DNA of 64,000 nt from a halophilic archaeon SHRA6 (GCA_005239175.1 SOPS01000004.1:1-64000), one strand, 5' to 3'; counted from the stretch's first letter, positions 17,432-26,582 are shown. Program-made: numbers and translations. Notes: generated by a model from the letters alone, not told the origin.

Positions 17432-18481
17432 GGTTCTGTTGAAATCCTTGAGAACTGATAGGGTCGGCGTGCGAGATACAGAGGTTCTATACAGCAATCG
17501 CTAACTGTGGATTGCAAACTTTTACCGATGAATGAATTAGTCAGTAGCGATGTAAATTACGGATCGGCCAAAAACATGACAAAGTCTTCCACTGCTTGTC
17601 CTGACAGTGCTCCCGCTGCACCGCCTACAGACCCTCCAATATACGACCCTCCAATATACGCACCAATTAATACACCCGCTAAGCTGGAAATATAGGACTT
17701 TGACACATGTATAATCCAGTTTGGCGCGTAATCCTTTACGATTTGTCTTAAATAAGTAGAGAGAATTACTGGCTCATCGTCTAACCGATCTTCTGCATTT
17801 CTTTCTAAATCTTGTCTTACTTGCTCGAATGATTCTATTCCTTCTCCTACCTCCTGCTTAATTGCATTCCAGTTTTTATTTAGCTGGTTTTCTGAGATTG
17901 TGATAGCGTAAGCTACGGATTCCATAAAATCGTTACTAATCTTTTTTAGCCGAGAAAGTATTGGTGAGTTTCGGAGAGAGAAGATGAATTCTTCGAATAA
18001 AATGTCATTCAGACGAGTTCCTTGTCCATATTTTCGGGCGTATCTTCTGCTTGTTGTTGATTTAGAGATAGAATCATAAATTGTGGAGTAATCGTCAATG
18101 AAATCCTCAGCCCTGAAGGGTGAAATTTCAAATTGATCTATTTTTCCCTTCAATTCTTCGTATCGGTAGAATGAGCTGTAAGCGCTAAAATAATCTCTCA
18201 CCGATGCTTCTTCAATAAGTTCGTCTTCGGACAATAATTCATAAAATGAATGCGAAATGTAGAATGAAATCTCATTATTATGGTTTTCAATCATTTCAAA
18301 CGTAGATTCATAGCTATTGTCCGAGAAAAGAGAGGGGTCCAACATTGTTTTAATGTCGTCTGTCATGCCATATCCATGTTAGCCAAATGTATTAAATCAT
18401 ATGAGCCCACGTGCAAGGTTCGCGCTCTGTATTCAGCACGGCTCCAAGCACATATCACCGGTTGAGAATTTCAACGGAGCC
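17432..18481. mobile_element. Third IS6-like cassette, around an unknown gene, nested in the integrative element
   Basis: The left end reads GGTTCTGTTGAAATCC and the right end, reversed, GGCTCCGTTGAAATTC. The left-end subterminal ATACAGAG box lies 39 bp in, as in the 496-2461 cassette; the right-end box (GCTGAATACAGAGCGCG, 18421-18437) lies 44 bp in, again as there, and is identical to the box at 535-551. The flanking 8-mers are ACCCATGG and ACTCGCGG (5 of 8 equal), so the target duplication is decayed or lost. The interior holds one minus-strand gene and no transposase. Confidence 0.65.
17557..18366 (-). CDS. 269-aa protein of unknown function with a Gly-rich hydrophobic C-terminus (cassette passenger)
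   Basis: I do not recognise the family. The N-terminal ~190 residues are polar, rich in Ser, Asp, Glu, Tyr and Phe, starting TDDIKTMLDPSLFSD and FYISHSFYELLSEDE, a pattern vaguely like PIN-type folds (unproven). The last ~45 residues hold AGVLIGAYIGGSYIGGSV, a glycine-zipper-like segment often found in membrane-inserting proteins, then GAAGALSGQAVEDFVMFLA. A TATA-like TTTAATAC (rc of 18389-18396) lies 23-30 bp upstream of ATG 18366. It is very AT-rich beside its neighbours. Possible defence or toxin role is inference from mobile context only. Confidence 0.6.
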   Translation of the reverse strand: MTDDIKTMLDPSLFSDNSYESTFEMIENHNNEISFYISHSFYELLSEDELIEEASVRDYFSAYSSFYRYEELKGKIDQFEISPFRAEDFIDDYSTIYDSISKSTTSRRYARKYGQGTRLNDILFEEFIFSLRNSPILSRLKKISNDFMESVAYAITISENQLNKNWNAIKQEVGEGIESFEQVRQDLERNAEDRLDDEPVILSTYLRQIVKDYAPNWIIHVSKSYISSLAGVLIGAYIGGSYIGGSVGGAAGALSGQAVEDFVMFLADP

Positions 18482-19057
18482 ACTCGCGGGAATTACCCAT
18501 AATTTTGGGAGCCGGGTAACACTTATCAGCGACACCTCAAATCAACCATGTCAAAACTCCCCTACTGAGATCCGAGAGCAGCGAGAAGACAGACAGTCTC
18601 AGTAACGTGGACCGTTCGTTATTTTGTGTGAATAAGGAGTCTTAGTGATTACATCAGGATACTATTACAACACTCATCACCGTTTTAAAACTGATAGACT
18701 GTTTAATTGGTACCTCCACGATCGTATTGGAGGCAACAAAGAAGCTCAATTGAAGTATTAATATTACTCTGAAATATTCTCCATAGAACTGAATACCGAA
18801 CCACAATAATACGACAATTGTCGAACCCCAACTACTCCCATCAGAGAGCAGTTAGTAGAGTAAAAATGACAAATCTAATCAGAGGGCCGTAAAGGGGGCG
18901 TAGAGAGCTTTCTTAAGTTAGATGATGAATCCCCCTCATAAGATTATAAAAGCTTACTCAGAGCAACCTCGTGCGTCTGAGGGCAATCTGTGGACTGAAT
19001 AGAGAGTGCAAATGAAAGCTGGCGGATTCAGAAGAAGATTTTGAGAGGAAAGGGAGG

Positions 19058-19322
19058 AAAGGAAAGGGGGGACTACAGGGGGGATAGGATAGGTTGGAAA
19101 GGAGAGGCATTACTGGGTACGTTGTCCTAAACAGGGTATATCCACTTACCAGATGAACCGGTAAATAATTACCAGATAATCCAGTAAGCAATTACCGGAA
19201 TTAATTCCAGTAATCAGCAAGAAGGCACCCAAACAGAACAAGCAACGTACCGTACAGCAACCGCTACCGTACAGCAACGTACCGCAACGCACCTATCCCC
19301 CCTATAGTCCCCCCTTTCCTTT
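19058..19322. repeat. Separated 31-bp inverted repeat (30 of 31 bp)
   Basis: 19058-19088 begins AAAGGAAAGGGGGGACTA and ends AGGGGGGATAGG; 19292-19322 is its reverse complement with one mismatch. The arms are strand-biased purine/pyrimidine tracts and enclose about 200 bp that hold the dyads and ACAGCAAC repeats. Confidence 0.8.
19146..19213. repeat. Three imperfect dyads at exact 23-bp spacing
   Basis: The units start at 19146, 19169 and 19192, each of the form TTACCRG-N-CCRGTAA. Each is a near-palindrome and could bind a dimeric protein; the regular two-turn spacing puts them on one DNA face. They look like iterons or operators. Confidence 0.75.
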
Positions 19323-19482
19323 AGCAACATACAGCAGCTCTTACAACAACGGTACAGCAACCTGTAACGGATCTACTTAGGAAATCCAGTTACCAGCAAG
19401 AAGGGTGCTGTTCTGGTTAGTCGTTTCATATCCCGATAAGTACCAATACTGACTACAAAGAGTTCCCTTATCAGCGAGAAGA
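19215..19482 (+). repeat. Element-wide motif CAGCRAGAAG, cluster of three copies
   Basis: Copies at 19215-19225, 19394-19404 and 19472-19482, each preceded by a TCC-N(1-2)-T-rich flank (for example CCAGTAATCAGCAAGAAGG). Further copies occur at 26713, 26741 and 27793 in the same element. Confidence 0.6.
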
Positions 19483-19704
19483 ACGGCTATGAACCTGTAA
19501 TTCAAGGAAATTGAGGTAAGATTGGTATGAAATTGGGAGGGGTTTGACGATCGGTTTCGGTGTTATAGAACATGGGTTCGACAATTGACGTAATAATACT
19601 GAGATCCGTCCAGAATTGACTTACTTATATCCAAGTGTAAGAGTACAAAGCAGCTGTCTTCTTGCCCGCAACCAACGGATGTATAGATAAACTTATATTT
19701 AGTT

Positions 19705-20424
19705 TTATAGATCGCGTTCTGTGAAGATCAATCGGGTGCTGTTCTCCGCTAACCATTCTGAATGTGATTTATATTCTGGATCGTACTCGGCAACGAGCGA
19801 CCAGAACTCGTCAGTATGGTTCTGTTCCCTAAGATGTGCTAATTCGTGAATTACGATGTAATCAACTACATCGGGCGGAGCCATCATTAATCGCCAATTC
19901 AGGCCTAACGTTCCGGTCGTGGAACAGCTCCCCCATTTCGTCCGTTGGTTCCGGATTTCGATCTGATCATATTCGACCCCCATTTCTTCGGCGAAATAGT
20001 CCGCACGGTCTTGGAAATAGTCGCGCGCTTCTCGCTGATACAGGGTTTCCAATGCCCGCTGTATTGAAGTCTGGTCAACGTGGTGTTTTGCTAATCGGAA
20101 CTCGTAATCAATCACCGCCGAAGAAGACCGCTTCTCAACAATAATCTCGAACGGCTCACCGAGATACGGAAACGTCTCACCGACAACGAACTCTCGATCT
20201 GGGATCTGCTCGCGGTACTCGTCGTACTTTCGTTTCTTGTCTATAACCCATCCCGCGTTCTCTTTCAGAAGCTCCGAGGGAGGTGTCTCGTCAGCTTCGG
20301 GAAGGACAACCCGGACACCGTGAATATCAATATCAATCCGGGGTTTGGATGCTTCCCGGCTATGTTGAACATCGTACTCAACGGTATGTCCCAACAATTC
20401 CACAGACTTGGCGCTTTCAGCCAT
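19705..20424 (-). CDS. M48/YgjP-like zinc metallopeptidase of the R-M operon
   Basis: Product of 239 aa of the YgjP (DUF45) type. The C-terminal part has the zinc motif HELAHLREQNH (HExxH plus a third His) and TKWGSCSTTGTLGLNWRL, the family's W-G-S-C signature. There is no membrane helix. ATG 20424 overlaps the hsdR stop by 8 bp, so it is translationally coupled and last in the operon. Genes of this family frequently accompany type I restriction systems; the role there is not established, and turnover of HsdR is one suggestion. Confidence 0.85.
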   Translation of the reverse strand: MAESAKSVELLGHTVEYDVQHSREASKPRIDIDIHGVRVVLPEADETPPSELLKENAGWVIDKKRKYDEYREQIPDREFVVGETFPYLGEPFEIIVEKRSSSAVIDYEFRLAKHHVDQTSIQRALETLYQREARDYFQDRADYFAEEMGVEYDQIEIRNQRTKWGSCSTTGTLGLNWRLMMAPPDVVDYIVIHELAHLREQNHTDEFWSLVAEYDPEYKSHSEWLAENSTRLIFTERDL

Positions 20425-23377
20425 AGTTCTGAATGAGGTAATTCCGAATGTCGTCAACAAACTCGTTGTCGTCCCGAATCAAGTGACCGAGGTCGTGGTT
20501 TTTCACCAATACATCGAGAAGGATCCGCTCGATTTCCCCGATAGTTTGCTGGTTCATCTTCCATCCGGGATAGCCGCGATCGACTCGCTTGGTGAACTGG
20601 CCGACAATCTCCTCAGCGACCTCCTCCGCCTGTTCGTCGGATTCGATCAGGTCAGGGGTCTCCTCAGTCAAATGGGTATAGATCGCAAACTCGGCGTCGT
20701 TCATCCCCCGTTCGGCGGCTTCATCCTCAACTACTAACACCGCTTCTTCAACTGATTTGAGAGCTTCGACAGCCTCGGGATCGTCGATCCGATCTCCTTG
20801 CCACCGCTCAACAATATCCGTTACTCGTTCGCTGAGTCGTTTGTATCGGGGATTCTGGTTCTCTCGGGGATGTAGATGTTCACGAGTCGCGTGAGCGATC
20901 TGGGACGCCTTAACTCCCGGATTATCGAGATCTTCTACGTCTTCAAGATATTCCTCGCCGAGTTTGTACGTGGGGAAGTCCCGTTTGATCTCTGGAATAT
21001 CAACGTGTTTATCGATGATCTTTCGGGTCTTCTCTTGCATCTCATCTTCCGGGCTATCCATGCCTGACGTGATCCGTTTGAACGCTACGTGAATCCGACT
21101 TATCCACTTGTACTTCCGTTCGATGCCTTCGGTTACCAACCGAGCATCGGGAGCAACCGCTTCGTAGAGGTTCTGGAGCCGACGAAAGTTTTGTTTGAAC
21201 TCTCGGCGTTCTGGATGTGTACTTACCCGTTCGATAGCCGCTGATGTGGCCTCTTGGGTGTCTTCTTTCGGGATCCCGTCGAAAATATCCAGTACCCGCT
21301 CGGTCTGTTCAACAAGCTCATCGTAGAGTTCGTCCTTATCTCGGGCGGCGTAGGCTTTCGTCTCGGCGTCGTAGTCAAGCGCCTCGTCAATATTCTCGAA
21401 GACCCCTTGGAAGTCCACAATCTCTCCGTTCTCCTTACCGGAGGCTGGTCGGTTCGTCCGGGCAATAGCTTGCATCAGATTGTGGTTCTTCAGGTTTCGA
21501 TCGAGATACATCGTCTTCAGGATCGGGGCGTCGAAACCCGTCAAGAGCATATTATGGACGACGAGGAGTTTGGGGTTCTCGTCCTGTTTGAACGCCTTGA
21601 CGATGCTGTCCCGCTCCTCTGAGTCCGTGTGGAACTGATTGATGAGGTCTGGATCGTCTTGGGTTGAGGTGTATAGAACTTCGACCTCGTCCTCACCGCG
21701 TCGTTCAATAAGTCGCTTCCCGTACATTGCTGCCGATCGCCGGCTCGGAGTGACGACCATTCCCTTCCAGCCGTTGGGAGCCACCTTCTCGCCGTAGTGG
21801 GAATCAATTTCTTCGACAGCCCGATTGACGCGGGGTTCGATTTCGGCCAAAGTTGTCGCGGTGACACCGTTCCGGATTGCCTCGCGCTTCTCGTCCGTTG
21901 TCATCCCGCGAAACTCTTGTTCAAATTCCTCATCCAGCCCAGCCTCGTCGATCACCCATTCCATTTGGTGACGAAGCGTGAAGTAGACAGGAAGGATCAG
22001 GCCGTCGTCGATCCCCTGTTTGACTGAGTATCGATGAAGGTAGTCTTCGCCCTCGGGGGAAAACTCGCGGAAGGTATTACGATCCTCGTGCTTCTCGCCC
22101 TCTCTGACCGGCGTACCAGTAAACCCGAAGTGGCTACAGTCGGGGAGAGCTGCGTCAAGACGGCTTCCGAGATCGGCTTCCATAAACCGGTGAGCCTCGT
22201 CGGACATTACGATTACCTCGTCGTTCCCTTGAGTGTCCGGCTCCACGTCTTGGAACTTCTGGATCGTCGTGAGAACGAGTTGGCTACTTCCTTCCTCGAT
22301 TAATTCTTGGAGGTGATCGATGCTTTCGGCTTCGGTCCATCGCTCCAGCGAGAGGTTCGCCAGTTGGTCCCTCATTTGGGAGTTCAATTTGTCCGTATCC
22401 ACGATCACGAAGACTTGCGGATTACGGGAAATGGTAGAGCGGGACAAGAGGTTCTGAGCGGCGTACAGCATCGTGAAAGACTTCCCCGACCCTTGGGTAT
22501 GCCAGATCAATCCCCGGTCGTGGACGCCCTCTTGGACTCTCTGAAGGATTCTGTTGACCGCATAGTATTGCATATACCGGGGAACGATCTTGGCGTCACC
22601 GCCGGCTCGCCGCTCGAAAAAGACGAAGTGTTTCAAAAGGTCCAGTATCGTTTCGGGGTTACAGAGTGCGGTGACGGCTTGCCGCATCTGGTTGTCGTGT
22701 TGAAATTGTTCGGGGGCGTCGTTCCATGGTTCGTAGAACTCTGTGGGTGCCCCTACGGATCCGTAGCGGAGTTCCATGGTATCTGCGGCGATGTTGAACA
22801 GGCCGGGAACAAACAGCCGTGGCACGTCATCCTCGTACGCGTGTAGATCGCTAATCGCGTCGTAGTAGTCGTTGTCTTGAGCGAGGCTTTTCAGCTCCAT
22901 CGTCACGATCGGGATCCCATTCACGAACAGGTTCACGTCCGGACGAATGGTAGTTCCCCGAGAGATTGAGAACTGATTGACTGCGTGGAACCGGTTTGCG
23001 TCCAGATCGTCGAAATCAATCAGATCTACGTAGATCGTCTCCGTTCCGGCGCGGGCGTTCTCGACGGTGAAGGTTTTTCCCTTCGTGAGTAGCTCGTGAA
23101 ATTCCTGATTGCCCGTGAGCAGATTGTCATGGTCGAGATCGCGTCGAAGTGAGGTGAGGAACTTCTCAACGTTGTCTTCGGTGATCTTCTCGTTGAGTTC
23201 GACGACTTGCTCGGCCAGTAGGTTCCAGTAAATGACTTCGTTGCTTCGTCGATCGTAGGCTGAATCGAGAACTTCTGCGCCCCGCCCGCCGTCCATGCCA
23301 TGTGTTTCCCAACCGGCAGCGTCGAGCCACGAGAGAAGCGATCGTTCGACACCACCTTCGTTAGGAATACTAACCAT
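20417..23377 (-). CDS. hsdR: Type I restriction enzyme, HsdR subunit
   Basis: Full length, 986 aa. The N-terminal nuclease domain has RPDVNLFVNGIPIVTMELK (PD-x-ExK, about residues 140-160). The translocase motor has Walker A HTQGSGKSFTM, the DEAH box MSDEAHRF, SF2 motif III FGFTGTP and motif VI MQAIARTNRP. It cleaves DNA after ATP-driven translocation when the HsdM2-S complex meets unmethylated sites. Its ATG overlaps the stop of the upstream membrane-protein gene by 1 bp. No frameshift is seen, so the system looks functional. Confidence 0.95.
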   Translation of the reverse strand: MVSIPNEGGVERSLLSWLDAAGWETHGMDGGRGAEVLDSAYDRRSNEVIYWNLLAEQVVELNEKITEDNVEKFLTSLRRDLDHDNLLTGNQEFHELLTKGKTFTVENARAGTETIYVDLIDFDDLDANRFHAVNQFSISRGTTIRPDVNLFVNGIPIVTMELKSLAQDNDYYDAISDLHAYEDDVPRLFVPGLFNIAADTMELRYGSVGAPTEFYEPWNDAPEQFQHDNQMRQAVTALCNPETILDLLKHFVFFERRAGGDAKIVPRYMQYYAVNRILQRVQEGVHDRGLIWHTQGSGKSFTMLYAAQNLLSRSTISRNPQVFVIVDTDKLNSQMRDQLANLSLERWTEAESIDHLQELIEEGSSQLVLTTIQKFQDVEPDTQGNDEVIVMSDEAHRFMEADLGSRLDAALPDCSHFGFTGTPVREGEKHEDRNTFREFSPEGEDYLHRYSVKQGIDDGLILPVYFTLRHQMEWVIDEAGLDEEFEQEFRGMTTDEKREAIRNGVTATTLAEIEPRVNRAVEEIDSHYGEKVAPNGWKGMVVTPSRRSAAMYGKRLIERRGEDEVEVLYTSTQDDPDLINQFHTDSEERDSIVKAFKQDENPKLLVVHNMLLTGFDAPILKTMYLDRNLKNHNLMQAIARTNRPASGKENGEIVDFQGVFENIDEALDYDAETKAYAARDKDELYDELVEQTERVLDIFDGIPKEDTQEATSAAIERVSTHPERREFKQNFRRLQNLYEAVAPDARLVTEGIERKYKWISRIHVAFKRITSGMDSPEDEMQEKTRKIIDKHVDIPEIKRDFPTYKLGEEYLEDVEDLDNPGVKASQIAHATREHLHPRENQNPRYKRLSERVTDIVERWQGDRIDDPEAVEALKSVEEAVLVVEDEAAERGMNDAEFAIYTHLTEETPDLIESDEQAEEVAEEIVGQFTKRVDRGYPGWKMNQQTIGEIERILLDVLVKNHDLGHLIRDDNEFVDDIRNYLIQNYG

Positions 23378-23712
23378 TAGAATTCCCTCATTCCAGCCTC
23401 ATAGTTAGTCGTCCAAACGGCTAATCCGACAAAAACATACACAAGTACTGTCAGAAGTGCTTTACCGGGTCTATCGAGTGCTACAGCAACCAAGGGAATC
23501 ATGGCATTTATCAGTTCAATAGCCAATATCCCGATTATAGTTCCAAATTCTGTGGGCGAGTCAGAGTACAGCGGGGGTAGAATGTTGATATATGCAAATA
23601 GCACGTTCACTCCAAATGCGACAGATGCACCGGTGGAATACATCCTACGCCATTGACTCGGTCCGGCCAGAAGATTCCCGATAGCGTAGCTTGCTCCACG
23701 ATCACTAACCAT
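23377..23712 (-). CDS. Small membrane protein embedded in the type I R-M operon
   Basis: Product of 111 aa with about three or four transmembrane segments (GASVAFGVNVLFAYINIL, IIGILAIELINAMIPLVAVA, LLTVLVYVFVGLAVW). No family recognised. Its start overlaps hsdS by 8 bp and its stop overlaps the hsdR start by 1 bp, so it must be co-translated with the R-M genes. Type I operons do not normally encode a membrane protein. It could tether the complex at the membrane or be an added effector; both are guesses. Confidence 0.75.
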   Translation of the reverse strand: MVSDRGASYAIGNLLAGPSQWRRMYSTGASVAFGVNVLFAYINILPPLYSDSPTEFGTIIGILAIELINAMIPLVAVALDRPGKALLTVLVYVFVGLAVWTTNYEAGMREF

Positions 23713-25087
23713 ACTGGGTGATTTCGTCGGCCACCTCTATGTTAGTGTCGGTTGTCCTGACTGTTCCCGAGAGGAGGTCTTGCATAAGACCTTTCTTGAG
23801 ATGTTGAAGTTCTTTTCTGTTTTCTCTGTTTGAATATATTATTGTATGCACATTCTCAATCAATTCTTTTATTTTCTCTTTCTCGTTGTCTCTCGGTTCA
23901 ATCAGTCCCATTTTTTTAAGATCAGTCACAGATGTTTGGGGCTGTGCCGTGCCGTAGCTCATCGCATTAATTTGTTTTTGGAATATCTGAGAACGGAAAA
24001 AATAGTAATAGTATTCAGGATTAGTAACTCGGCTCTTTGGGCGTAGTATCACCATCCCAGAATTAATTCTTATATTGTCATAATCTACTTCCTCGTCATA
24101 GAGTCCAAAATTTCCAACCGTTCCTCTTGTAGTCATAACAATATCTCCTCGCGATAACTTTCCTTTTCTCAGCTCTGCATCTTTTTCTTTTGATATAAAT
24201 TCTGTTTCATGAAATTCTAAACCTTCCTTGGTCACGTTATTTGCACTCAAAAATAGGCAATATCCGTCTTCACAAAACTCTGATTGCTTTGGATAGTTTT
24301 TACCTCGATCTCCATCTATAATATCAAATTTATCGGGGATAGTCTTTAGACTCCAATCATTAGGAATAGATGTTTTAATAGGACCAAGTCTCACTTCTTT
24401 AGTATTTTCATGGCCGTAATAGCCATTGGTGAAAACGTCCTGTTCGATACCGGCACGAACACTCCTTACCTTTTCGATAACTTTCTCAGTCTTTTGAATC
24501 ATCTGATCGACGGTGTAGAGCACGCTGGCGATTTTGCGCTGTTCTTCAAGTGGCGGTACGGGTATATGGAAATTCTCTAATTTATCACTTGATAGGTATG
24601 AAATAGTTGAACCAGTTGCCAGTTGATCTAATTCTTCCGCACAGTCCGAAATCGCATAATAGAGATAATGAGTGTTGATGCTGTCCCGAGTTACAATTCC
24701 CGCAAATGTCTGATTAGATAATAGTTCTCTTGTAGTGATTGCACACACCCCCATGGTGGTACTACAAGAACACATAAGAGTGCCTTCAGGAAATGATCGG
24801 AGATTCATTTCGCCCATCAGTTCTCGACTGACGTACCTTTCACCGTCTATCGGTTCCGAGATATATACACCATCTAAATCCTCAATTCGAACCCATGGAA
24901 TATCTCCATCAAACCGAGTCGGCTTATCACGTTGAGGATAGATTATTTCAGACGTATGATTGACGATCGGATCAAAGTTCCAATCACCTGGTATTGTCTT
25001 TTTTGTTGGTCCCCATCGGACTGATTGGCGCTCTGGACTATCGGACACCTCGATGAACTCGTTAAGTGTCACTTCCTTTTCATTCAT
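23705..25087 (-). CDS. hsdS: Type I restriction specificity subunit, HsdS
   Basis: Product of 460 aa with two target-recognition domains (about 18-180 and 235-410), each followed by a conserved helical dimerisation segment: PPLEEQRKIASVLYTVDQMI after TRD1 and EKIKELIENVHTIIYSNREN after TRD2. Both TRDs open with a similar W-P-T-K/S-IP-DW pattern (TIPGDWNF, SIPNDWSL). The subunit sets the bipartite DNA target of both methylation and cleavage. It is markedly AT-rich, especially TRD2, as is common in exchanged specificity genes. It overlaps hsdM by 8 bp. Confidence 0.95.
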   Translation of the reverse strand: MNEKEVTLNEFIEVSDSPERQSVRWGPTKKTIPGDWNFDPIVNHTSEIIYPQRDKPTRFDGDIPWVRIEDLDGVYISEPIDGERYVSRELMGEMNLRSFPEGTLMCSCSTTMGVCAITTRELLSNQTFAGIVTRDSINTHYLYYAISDCAEELDQLATGSTISYLSSDKLENFHIPVPPLEEQRKIASVLYTVDQMIQKTEKVIEKVRSVRAGIEQDVFTNGYYGHENTKEVRLGPIKTSIPNDWSLKTIPDKFDIIDGDRGKNYPKQSEFCEDGYCLFLSANNVTKEGLEFHETEFISKEKDAELRKGKLSRGDIVMTTRGTVGNFGLYDEEVDYDNIRINSGMVILRPKSRVTNPEYYYYFFRSQIFQKQINAMSYGTAQPQTSVTDLKKMGLIEPRDNEKEKIKELIENVHTIIYSNRENRKELQHLKKGLMQDLLSGTVRTTDTNIEVADEITQYG

Positions 25088-26582
25088 AGTTCAGGGCCTC
25101 CATGTGCTGAGTCATCCGCGCCTCGATCTCGTCGTGTTCGGCCTGTAACTCCCGTAATGTCGCTAATTCCTCGGCCACGTCAATGTCCTCCTCGGGTTCG
25201 GTCGTATCTACGTACAGCGCGATGTTCAGGTTGTAGTTGTTCTCTCGGATCTCATCGAGAGACACCGTACGACTCACGCGCTCCTCAGTTACCCACTCGC
25301 GGAAGTTCTCAACGATGTGGTTGAGGCCGTCCTCGGTGAGTTCGTTTTGGTTCGACAACTCCTCGTAGAACGCGTCGTCTGCGGCGTGGATGAACTGCAC
25401 TTCGCTCTCGCGCTCGGTAGTCTTGTCTGTATTCAACACGAGGACAGCAGAGGGAATCGCGTTGTTCTGGAAGAGGTTCTTCGGAAGCCCGACAATGGCC
25501 TCCACCATATCGTTCTCCAGCATCGACTTGCGATACCGCGACTCGTGCTTGCGGAACAGCACACCGTGAGGAATGACGATCGCGGCCTTGCCGCCCGCCT
25601 CATCGCGATCGGGACGCATGAGTTGTTTCGCTATATGCATAATGAAGGCGTAGTCTCCTCGATCGGCACGCGGAAGTTTCTCGTGCCAGTCGAATCGGTC
25701 ATACGGGTCGTCTTGGAGATCATCTTTCGCCCAATCAGCCGAGAACGGGAAATTCGCAAGCACTCGATTGAAGCGAGTGAGTTCGTTCGCGTCGTCGTCG
25801 GTGAACGCCGGACTTGATAGGGAGTCTTCCCGCTCAATCTTCCCTTCCAGCCCGTGAATGGAGAGATTCATTTTTGCGATCGCCGCTATGTCTGGGTTGA
25901 TCTCCTGTCCGGTGAACGTGAGTTTGGTGGGATCCCCGCCCTGTTCCTCGCGGTAGTATCGGGCGGCCTCAATGAGCATCCCGCCTGAGCCTACTGTTGG
26001 ATCGTGGAACGTCATCCCGTCATTGAAATCGTCTACAAGCCGGACACAGAGATTGACAATCTGGGGCGGTGTAAAGAACTGGCCTCCGGATTTACCTTCT
26101 TCCTCGGCGAAGTGGCGGACTAAGTCCATATAGGCCTCGCCGAGCATATCAGGGGGAACGCTATCTCGATCGAGGTCGTACTTCGAGAGGTGTTCGATGA
26201 GCTTTCCGAGCCGATCGTCGTTGAGGGCGTCGGCGTCGATGTAGTCCGCCCGGAAGACACCTTTCAGTTCGGGGTTCTCCTCGTTGAGTACGTCAAAAGC
26301 TTCATTGAGTGTCTGATCGATGTTGTCGCTAACGGCGCGAACGTCTTCCCATAAATAACCTTCTGGGACGACAGGAATCTCATATAGGTTGTTCCGCCGG
26401 GCGAAGTCCTCGCCGTATTCTTCAAGATTCTGTTCGTACTGTTTCTCGAACTCATCAGAGATTGTCTTGTAGTAGACAAGGGGGAGAATGTACTCCTTGT
26501 AGTCAGTCGGATCAACAGCGTCACGAATTATATCGGCGCATTTGAACAGGTGGGATTCGAGATCGTTCAACGAGAGAGGCAT
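25080..26582 (-). CDS. hsdM: Type I N6-adenine DNA methyltransferase, HsdM
   Basis: Product of 500 aa. The N-terminal HsdM_N helical domain starts LNDLESHLFKCADIIRDAVD; the methylase core has SAM motif I in DPTVGSGGMLIEAARYY and the catalytic motif IV as NFPFS, the NPPF variant. Together with HsdS it methylates adenine in the target. ATG 26582 (MPLSLNDL) is chosen because family homology starts there; the open frame runs further upstream through promoter DNA. It is first gene of the five-gene operon. Confidence 0.95.
   Translation of the reverse strand: MPLSLNDLESHLFKCADIIRDAVDPTDYKEYILPLVYYKTISDEFEKQYEQNLEEYGEDFARRNNLYEIPVVPEGYLWEDVRAVSDNIDQTLNEAFDVLNEENPELKGVFRADYIDADALNDDRLGKLIEHLSKYDLDRDSVPPDMLGEAYMDLVRHFAEEEGKSGGQFFTPPQIVNLCVRLVDDFNDGMTFHDPTVGSGGMLIEAARYYREEQGGDPTKLTFTGQEINPDIAAIAKMNLSIHGLEGKIEREDSLSSPAFTDDDANELTRFNRVLANFPFSADWAKDDLQDDPYDRFDWHEKLPRADRGDYAFIMHIAKQLMRPDRDEAGGKAAIVIPHGVLFRKHESRYRKSMLENDMVEAIVGLPKNLFQNNAIPSAVLVLNTDKTTERESEVQFIHAADDAFYEELSNQNELTEDGLNHIVENFREWVTEERVSRTVSLDEIRENNYNLNIALYVDTTEPEEDIDVAEELATLRELQAEHDEIEARMTQHMEALNYE

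Larger units (their letters stand above)
18490..19704. other. AT-rich noncoding block with repeats; candidate replication origin of the element
   Basis: About 1.2 kb with no convincing ORF. It contains three 23-bp-spaced dyads (19146-19213), a separated 31-bp inverted repeat (19058-19088 and 19292-19322), several ACAGCAAC direct repeats (about 19253-19363), and three copies of the element-wide CAGCRAGAAG motif (19215, 19394, 19472). Such a concentration resembles an iteron-type origin or a regulator-binding hub. No replication initiator gene was recognised in the element. Confidence 0.5.

Noticed and set aside
19230-19370. ACAGCAAC repeats as a possible CRISPR array
   Set aside because: Repeat too short, spacing irregular, no cas genes.
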